Source of the DNA: Chitinophagaceae bacterium
Lineage (GTDB): Bacteria > Bacteroidota > Bacteroidia > Chitinophagales > Chitinophagaceae
Direction of reading: 5' to 3'
Length of the DNA stretch: 30,807 nt
Assembly (NCBI GenBank): GCA_023229465.1
Contig: JALNZE010000028.1
Location: forward strand, 1-30,807
This document shows positions 25,250 to 30,807 of this stretch, piece by piece. Position numbers and translations under genes: made by a program. The stretch's first letter is position 1, and each line of letters begins with the position of its first letter. The notes beneath the pieces were generated by a model. It was given only the letters and a program-made list of their open reading frames with translations, searched no databases and had not been told where the DNA came from.

Positions 25250-26032
25250 TCACCCGGTGAAACGGGTAAGTGTTTTTTTGTTGATGAGGTTATCCTGTAA
25301 TGTTTGTCTGTATGCACTGCTTAATGGGATAACTGAGTTGTTGCCAAGTTTGATTTCCGCTGCAGAAATATTTTTGATATGAAGCGCATTTACAATGAAT
25401 TGTTTATGTACCCGCATAAAATGATTGGCCGGTAATTGTTTTTCAAGGTTTTTCAGACTGATCAATACCATCTGCGGTTTATGACCTGTTGTAATAATTT
25501 TTGAGAAATCGCCCATACTCTCTATATAGAGTACATCCCCGATATTTATTTTAACATGGCTGTTATTTTCCTTGATGAAAAAATACTCATTTGCATCGAT
25601 GGTTCGTATAAAATTATGAGAAGCTGTGGCAGTTATTTGTTTGAGCGCCGGTTCGTTTGGTAGTGTTGTTTTACCCACCAGGTATTCAATGGCTTTGTCC
25701 ACCGCTTTAATCAATCGCTCCATTTTTACCGGCTTAACAATATAATCAATCACATCCAGGTTAAAGCTTTCTGCTGCGTGTTCGGAGTGGGAGGAGATGA
25801 AAATGAAAACGGGTGGGTGTTTCAGGCTTTTAAGCAGTTCCAAACCTGAAAGATCCGGCATGTCAATATCAGAAAAAACAATATCAATGTCTTGCTGTTT
25901 TAATACGGCCAATGCTTCAAGACCATCTGCCAGTACTGCTTTAAGGGAAAGACTTTTGATCTTTCCAATTTTCATAGCCAGCGAGTCGCGTTCAAGGATA
26001 TTGTCTTCAACGATCATGCAGGAATAATTCAT
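25250..26032 (-). CDS. LytTR-family response regulator
   Basis: A 260-residue regulator. The receiver domain (1-120) has acidic D10, phosphoacceptor D55 (VFSDIDMPD), S80 and K100 (YIVKPVK). The C-terminal LytTR DNA-binding domain is at about 150-250 (YFFIKENNSHVKINIGDVLY, NHFMRVHKQFIVNALHI). LytTR regulators bind direct repeats and often control surface or secreted proteins. It is convergent with the kinase gene and immediately upstream, on the other strand, of the giant surface-protein gene (26281), with 248 bp between the starts. Confidence 0.93.
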   Translation of the reverse strand: MNYSCMIVEDNILERDSLAMKIGKIKSLSLKAVLADGLEALAVLKQQDIDIVFSDIDMPDLSGLELLKSLKHPPVFIFISSHSEHAAESFNLDVIDYIVKPVKMERLIKAVDKAIEYLVGKTTLPNEPALKQITATASHNFIRTIDANEYFFIKENNSHVKINIGDVLYIESMGDFSKIITTGHKPQMVLISLKNLEKQLPANHFMRVHKQFIVNALHIKNISAAEIKLGNNSVIPLSSAYRQTLQDNLINKKTLTRFTG

Positions 26033-26280
26033 CTATGAGTATTAATTATAATGGGTTGAGTAATAGTCGTTTATAAGAGAGATTAAAAGTAGGAAATGTT
26101 AAAAAACAGGACGATATATTTTTTTACATCTACTCATTTGATGGCATTATCGACTTTTTGGAGGGTTTAATCAAATAGGTTTTAAGAAAGTCCGTTTTGG
26201 GTATATTTTTCCATTTCGTAGTTTATATACTACAGTGTATACAGTAAATACTACGAAATAATTATCTCAAAACCTGCATT
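26033..26280. promoter_or_regulatory. Divergent intergenic region with inverted repeat
   Basis: A 248-bp AT-rich region between the response-regulator and surface-protein starts. It contains an inverted repeat ATTTCGTAGT (26213-26222) / ACTACGAAAT (26250-26259) with a 27-bp spacer that includes further TA-rich dyad sequence (TATACTACAGTGTATA). It ends 21 bp before the surface-protein ATG. Possible binding site for the LytTR regulator, or a 5' UTR stem. Confidence 0.55.
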
Positions 26281-29200
26281 ATGAAAACAGTTTTACGTAA
26301 GTATTTTTTTCTATTGGTAATGATGCTGCCGGCATCTTTTGGACTGGTGAAAGCACAACCCACTTTCTCTTCTTCGCCGGTTACCACAGCCACTGTTGGT
26401 TCGCCGTATACTTATGCGATTTCGGCTACGGATCCGTCCAATAATCCACTGACTTTTACGGCAATTACCCAACCGGCTTGGTTAACCATTAACAGTACCG
26501 GTCAGAGTACCGCCTCTCAATTTGGAAGTACAGTTACCTCACCGGGGGGCATTGCCGGCGATGACGCCGGAAATATTTATGTAACTAACCTTAGCGGAAC
26601 TGGTGTTTATAAAATTACGCCTGATGGAACAACCACACTTTGGTTTACCAGGCAAGCAGGTTATGTTTATGGCATGTACGTTTACAATAATGACCTTTTT
26701 ATATCTTATTATACTAATAATGTAAGTCTCAAGAGTAAAATCACGAAAGTAAATTTAAGTAACCCGGGAGCGGGAGAAACAACGGTTTTAACAGGGGCCA
26801 ATAACAACATATACCTTTCTATGACCTATTACAACGGGTTTATGTATATAGCTGCTTACGGGCTAAATAAGGTAATAAAGCTGGATCTGAATTCAGGCAT
26901 CACCACGGATGTTGTTAATTTAGCGCCATACAGTGGTCGCCCTTTCGGTCTTGGATTTAATTCGGCAGGCCTGCTTTACATCGCGTCTTATACTAATGCA
27001 TCCCTATATACTTATAATCTGTCTGCATCTGTCTTAACGCAGGTGTTAACGGGATTGGCTAATCCCAGTGATGTAAAAATAGATGTGAATGACAATATAT
27101 ATATAAGTGGGTATAAGTATGTTCGCAAGTATACCCCAAACTTAATTTCTTATGTTACCGCATATACTGCTACCAGTTATGTATGGGGTATGTCTGTTAC
27201 CCCAACAGGTGCACTGGTCTTTGGAGATAATGCGGGGAATAAAGTTGCTAAATTGCAAACAGGCGCTTCATTAACCGGTACACCTGCCTTATCATACATC
27301 GGCAATAATAGTGTAACTGTGCGCGTAAGTAACGGAATAACATCAACCGACCAAAGCTATAATATAGTCGTAACCGGACCGCCAACTATTGCTTCCCTGG
27401 CCGATATAACAAAAACAATTAGTGATGCACCTTTTGCTATCACTGACCCTGCCAGTAACAGTGCCGGTACTTTCAGTTACAGTAGCAGTAACACCGCGGT
27501 AGCAACCATTAGTGGAAATACGGTTACCATCACGGGTGCGGGTAGCACTACCATTACGGCAGTACAGGCAGCCGATGCAAATTATAGTTCGGGAAGTACA
27601 ACCGCTCTTTTAACGGTTACAAATAATACACCTGCAACTGGACCGGCCGGTATCAATTCCGGTATTACCATGTGGCTGGATGCCTCAGATATTGATGCAG
27701 ATGCGAATGCGGCCAATGATCCGGCTACTAACAGCAGCCTTGCTATTTGGAAAGATAAATCCGGTCTGGCGCATAATGCCACAACCATTCCTGGCCAAAA
27801 CCCTATTACGTTTGTAACCAATCAGATTAATGGCAACCCCGTTGCTCATTTTACCAGGTCAACTGATTTTGTAGGATCTGCTTTACTGGCTAACAATGTT
27901 GATATCAGATCAGGGATCAATCCGGAAGTAACCATGTTTACTGTATATAAATCTGCTCCTTTAGCCGGTTACCAGTCTATATGGGGTAATGATGATGGTA
28001 ACTGGGATCGATTCTTTTATAATTCATGGAATGGCACTAATGATGGGCTTGTTTCTTTAGGGGGCGGTAATACTGTTGGTATAACCGGTGCAGGTACCCC
28101 TGGATATTTACGTTTATTAACAGCCGTTTACAAAAAATCTACACTAAATGGGTCTGCTATTTATTTTAATGGAGCTGTCGTTAACAGGTTTACCGATAAT
28201 ACGGATCCTTTAGCGGCCTTACCTAACATGGGTATTGGATGGGATGGTGATAATGGCGCTTTTAATGGTGATATCGCTGAAATGATTGTCTATAACAGGA
28301 AATTGACTGACTGTGAAATTTTACAGATCAATCAATACCTGGGCGCGAAATATGGAGTTACTTTTTCGAGCGCTACCATTACCCCATCCGCCGCAACAAC
28401 TATTTGCCAGGGAGCTACTGTTACTTTAACAGCGAATACCGGCGACAGTTTCCAGTGGTATAAGGATGGTGTTTCCATACCATCAGCTACCGAGTCTGCC
28501 TATGGCGCCACTCTTTCAGGTACATACACAGTGGCTATTACCACGGCCGGTTGTACAGCTACTTCACTGGGAACAGTAGTTACTGTGAATCCATTGCCAA
28601 CAGCTATAATATTAAAAACGGATGTTGCCTGTATAGGTGGTAATGACGGAAGCATAACTATCACGGCCGGCAACGGAACAGCGCCTTATCAATATTCAAA
28701 AGATGGGGGCGCTACTTACCTGTCATCGAATGTATTTAGCGGATTAACTGCGGGCACTTATAATATAGTTGTTAAGCCTGCAACAGGCTGTATCTCTTCG
28801 GCTCAGCCAGTTACTGTTAGTACGGTACCTGATGTAACGGCGCCGGTAATGAGTGGCATCATCAATAGTGTTCCTTCATCAATCCTGGCCAATGTTCCGG
28901 AAGCATCACAATATCAATTGGTGTATAAACTTCCCATACCAAACAGCGCTAATTGGGATGCAGGTTCAGTAATTCCCTATTCAGTTAATAATGCTGCTGC
29001 TTTAGCCGGTATTAATTTTGGAAGGGTTGCGTATTATATGGAATTAGATAATAAATGGGTTTGGGTTTCAATGGATAAATTTACTAATAATGTAGCATTA
29101 ACGGGTATTCCAACTGGCGCTACCTTGTTCCAGCAAAATATAAACAACATGAATGTATTGGCAAGTTCCAATGCAGGCATTGTTACCGGGAACAATATAG

Positions 29201-30807
29201 CTACAGGTAATATTGAATTGTGGAGTCATTGCTATGGTACTCAAAATACTGCTTCTGTACCAGGCGCATCCGGATCGCTTTATGATTTTGGCGACTATGT
29301 AACAACACAAGATTGTTATGGATCCTTCCAGGTGCATAATTATGGTGCACACCAAACGCTATTTGCTTATAACAGATGGTCCAATTCTGGTAATTCAGAC
29401 TTAGGCATTGGAAACAATACAGTGGTTAATCAACATCCCGACTGGACATACATGACGAATGCAGGTAACTATGCTAATAAAAATATGTATGTATTTATTT
29501 CCGGTGGCATACAAGATATTACTGCCAATACAGATTTAGGTGGTTGTACTGCAACTGTTGCCATTTCTACTCCACAGGCTACAGATAATTGTGGTGTTGT
29601 AACTGTTACAGGCGTAAGATCTGATAACCTGGCAATAACCGCGCCTTATCCTACGGGTAATACTACTATTACCTGGACAGCAAAAGATGCATCAAATAAT
29701 GCTAGTTCAACTACGCAAGTTGTAACTGTAAAAGATATAACCCCACCTACTTTTACTGCACCAGCACATATAATCTCTATAGTGAATGGTGCAGGAGAGG
29801 TAAACGCTACCGGTCCTAACGGAGCAGTAGTAATGTATCAGTTACCGGGCGCATCAGATAATTGCGGACCAGTAACAGTAGTAGCTACACCAGCCAGTGG
29901 ATCAATGTTTGCAATTGGAGCTACCACGGTAACTGTAACAGCTACCGATGCTTATAATAATAGTGTACAAACTTCATTTGTTGTAACAGTTTCCGGACTG
30001 GCACCTCAAATTGTTTGTCCTGCAAATATTGAAGTAAATAATACACCAGGTGTATGTGGCGCGAATGTTCCATTTGCTGCAACAGAAACCTATGGTATAC
30101 CTGCGTCAACGATTACGTATTCACATGCACCGGGCAGTTTCTTCCCTGTTGGAACCACAACGGTAACAGCTACTGCTACCAATGCAGTGGGTAGTGATGT
30201 TTGTACATTTACGATTATTGTAAAAGATAATGAGAATCCTACTTTTACACCACCTGTAGTTACAGGAACAAGAACGATAACAATTCCTTATGGACAAACT
30301 TGTTGCTGGAATTCTTTTGTATATAATTTCACTGATCCACTTCCTGCAGGTGCTGTAGTTACAGGAATTGATTTATCCTATTCAGGAAAAGATCAGGGAT
30401 GGGGAGGAACAGGTGACTATAATCAGTTGTTTGTATCTGGAACCTATATTGGCGGAAACCAGTATCTACACTATACACAAGCATATACAGTAAATTTTGC
30501 GGGCGCTATACCTGGTTATGTTTATGGCGGGAATAATACATTCCAAATGAACTTTACCGGATATCCTGGCTGGCAAGGGTTCTTTTATGGTGGGCCAATG
30601 ACAATCCATTACACAATAAATACGAATAAATCAGTAAATAATGATGCAGGGCAATGTGGTGCAATAGTTCCGCTTTCTATACCAGTAACAGCTGATAATT
30701 GTGGAGTAGCCAGTGTTGTAAATGATGCTCCTTCTGTATTCCCAGTTGGAACAACAACAGTAACCTGGACAGTAACTGATATACATGGTAACAAGAATAC
30801 AACTACA
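26281..30807 (+). CDS. Giant secreted multidomain adhesin-like protein (C-terminus beyond window)
   Basis: The first 1509 residues of a cell-surface protein, open to the window end. A signal peptide (MKTVLRKYFFLLVMMLPASF) is followed by an Ig-like domain, an NHL-type beta-propeller (about 75-345), a Big-like Ig domain, a LamG/concanavalin-like domain (about 460-700, GITMWLDASDIDADANA to FNGDIAEMIVYNRKLTD), an Ig-like unit, an SprB-type repeat (about 775-845, NDGSITITAGNGTAPY), a central unassigned region, then HYR repeats (TDNCGVVTVTGV, SDNCGPVTVVATP) interrupted by a beta-sandwich-like insertion near 1335-1445. A C-terminal type IX secretion sorting domain is expected but would lie outside. 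Adhesion or gliding function is inferred from SprB/HYR. Confidence 0.88.
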   Translation, partial: MKTVLRKYFFLLVMMLPASFGLVKAQPTFSSSPVTTATVGSPYTYAISATDPSNNPLTFTAITQPAWLTINSTGQSTASQFGSTVTSPGGIAGDDAGNIYVTNLSGTGVYKITPDGTTTLWFTRQAGYVYGMYVYNNDLFISYYTNNVSLKSKITKVNLSNPGAGETTVLTGANNNIYLSMTYYNGFMYIAAYGLNKVIKLDLNSGITTDVVNLAPYSGRPFGLGFNSAGLLYIASYTNASLYTYNLSASVLTQVLTGLANPSDVKIDVNDNIYISGYKYVRKYTPNLISYVTAYTATSYVWGMSVTPTGALVFGDNAGNKVAKLQTGASLTGTPALSYIGNNSVTVRVSNGITSTDQSYNIVVTGPPTIASLADITKTISDAPFAITDPASNSAGTFSYSSSNTAVATISGNTVTITGAGSTTITAVQAADANYSSGSTTALLTVTNNTPATGPAGINSGITMWLDASDIDADANAANDPATNSSLAIWKDKSGLAHNATTIPGQNPITFVTNQINGNPVAHFTRSTDFVGSALLANNVDIRSGINPEVTMFTVYKSAPLAGYQSIWGNDDGNWDRFFYNSWNGTNDGLVSLGGGNTVGITGAGTPGYLRLLTAVYKKSTLNGSAIYFNGAVVNRFTDNTDPLAALPNMGIGWDGDNGAFNGDIAEMIVYNRKLTDCEILQINQYLGAKYGVTFSSATITPSAATTICQGATVTLTANTGDSFQWYKDGVSIPSATESAYGATLSGTYTVAITTAGCTATSLGTVVTVNPLPTAIILKTDVACIGGNDGSITITAGNGTAPYQYSKDGGATYLSSNVFSGLTAGTYNIVVKPATGCISSAQPVTVSTVPDVTAPVMSGIINSVPSSILANVPEASQYQLVYKLPIPNSANWDAGSVIPYSVNNAAALAGINFGRVAYYMELDNKWVWVSMDKFTNNVALTGIPTGATLFQQNINNMNVLASSNAGIVTGNNIATGNIELWSHCYGTQNTASVPGASGSLYDFGDYVTTQDCYGSFQVHNYGAHQTLFAYNRWSNSGNSDLGIGNNTVVNQHPDWTYMTNAGNYANKNMYVFISGGIQDITANTDLGGCTATVAISTPQATDNCGVVTVTGVRSDNLAITAPYPTGNTTITWTAKDASNNASSTTQVVTVKDITPPTFTAPAHIISIVNGAGEVNATGPNGAVVMYQLPGASDNCGPVTVVATPASGSMFAIGATTVTVTATDAYNNSVQTSFVVTVSGLAPQIVCPANIEVNNTPGVCGANVPFAATETYGIPASTITYSHAPGSFFPVGTTTVTATATNAVGSDVCTFTIIVKDNENPTFTPPVVTGTRTITIPYGQTCCWNSFVYNFTDPLPAGAVVTGIDLSYSGKDQGWGGTGDYNQLFVSGTYIGGNQYLHYTQAYTVNFAGAIPGYVYGGNNTFQMNFTGYPGWQGFFYGGPMTIHYTINTNKSVNNDAGQCGAIVPLSIPVTADNCGVASVVNDAPSVFPVGTTTVTWTVTDIHGNKNTTT

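Noticed and set aside
27582..27821. Minus-strand frames within the adhesin gene
   Set aside because: Long antisense frames arise from the Thr/Ala/Val-rich codon composition; none has protein-like features.
26281..30807. Tandem DNA repeats in the adhesin gene as a CRISPR or satellite
   Set aside because: Similarity is at protein level between HYR units and is not a regular nucleotide repeat with spacers.

Overview
The window looks like a chromosome segment of a Bacteroidota bacterium, probably of the Chitinophagaceae/Sphingobacteriia type. The evidence is a clade II nitrous-oxide reductase cluster with lipoprotein NosZ and a NosL fused to a membrane domain, a LytTR response regulator paired with a TPR histidine kinase, two bactofilins, and a giant secreted protein with SprB-like and HYR repeats. 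The placement rests on gene content and on my reading of the sequence, not on a search.

Region 1 (about 1-8217) looks like the edge of a prophage or other integrated element. A leftward operon runs from 7321 to beyond the window start. It encodes a small HTH-like protein, several small unknown proteins, a short CHC2-TOPRIM primase, a large protein with a DnaG-C-like N-terminus, a P-loop helicase core and an OB-like C-terminus, and a cytosine-C5 methyltransferase cut by the window edge. A repressor-like gene with a C-terminal coiled coil (7428-8093) faces the other way. The two directions are separated by 106 bp holding two nested inverted repeats. Just past the repressor is a stretch resembling the 3' end of a tmRNA or tRNA-Ala-like acceptor (about 8198-8217) followed by a strong hairpin terminator. 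I read this as the element's attachment site.

Region 2 (8270-18233) is a nitrous oxide/nitric oxide respiration island. On the minus strand are a broken RIC/ScdA hemerythrin fragment, a 12-TM protein resembling heme-copper oxidase subunit I, and a Crp/Fnr regulator. On the plus strand are a lipoprotein cytochrome c, nosZ, a membrane-NosL fusion, nosD, nosF, nosY and a group III truncated haemoglobin, closed by an 18-bp bidirectional terminator. A fasciclin lipoprotein converges on it. Four FNR/DNR-like palindromes (TGATT..A.TCA type) lie at 8600, 9880, 10570 and 18382, suggesting that the Crp/Fnr protein controls the whole set. The presumed flow is electrons through cytochrome c to NosZ, copper-site assembly by NosDFY and NosL, and NO handling by the haemoglobin and formerly RIC.

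Region 3 (18497-30807) is general chromosome: a divergent pair of bactofilins, a 971-residue FAD/Fe-S dehydrogenase of the YdiJ type, a palindromic intergenic repeat, a TPR histidine kinase abutting a convergent LytTR regulator, and the first 1509 codons of a giant multidomain surface protein preceded by an inverted repeat. I saw no complete rRNA or tRNA gene, no CRISPR array and no insertion sequence.
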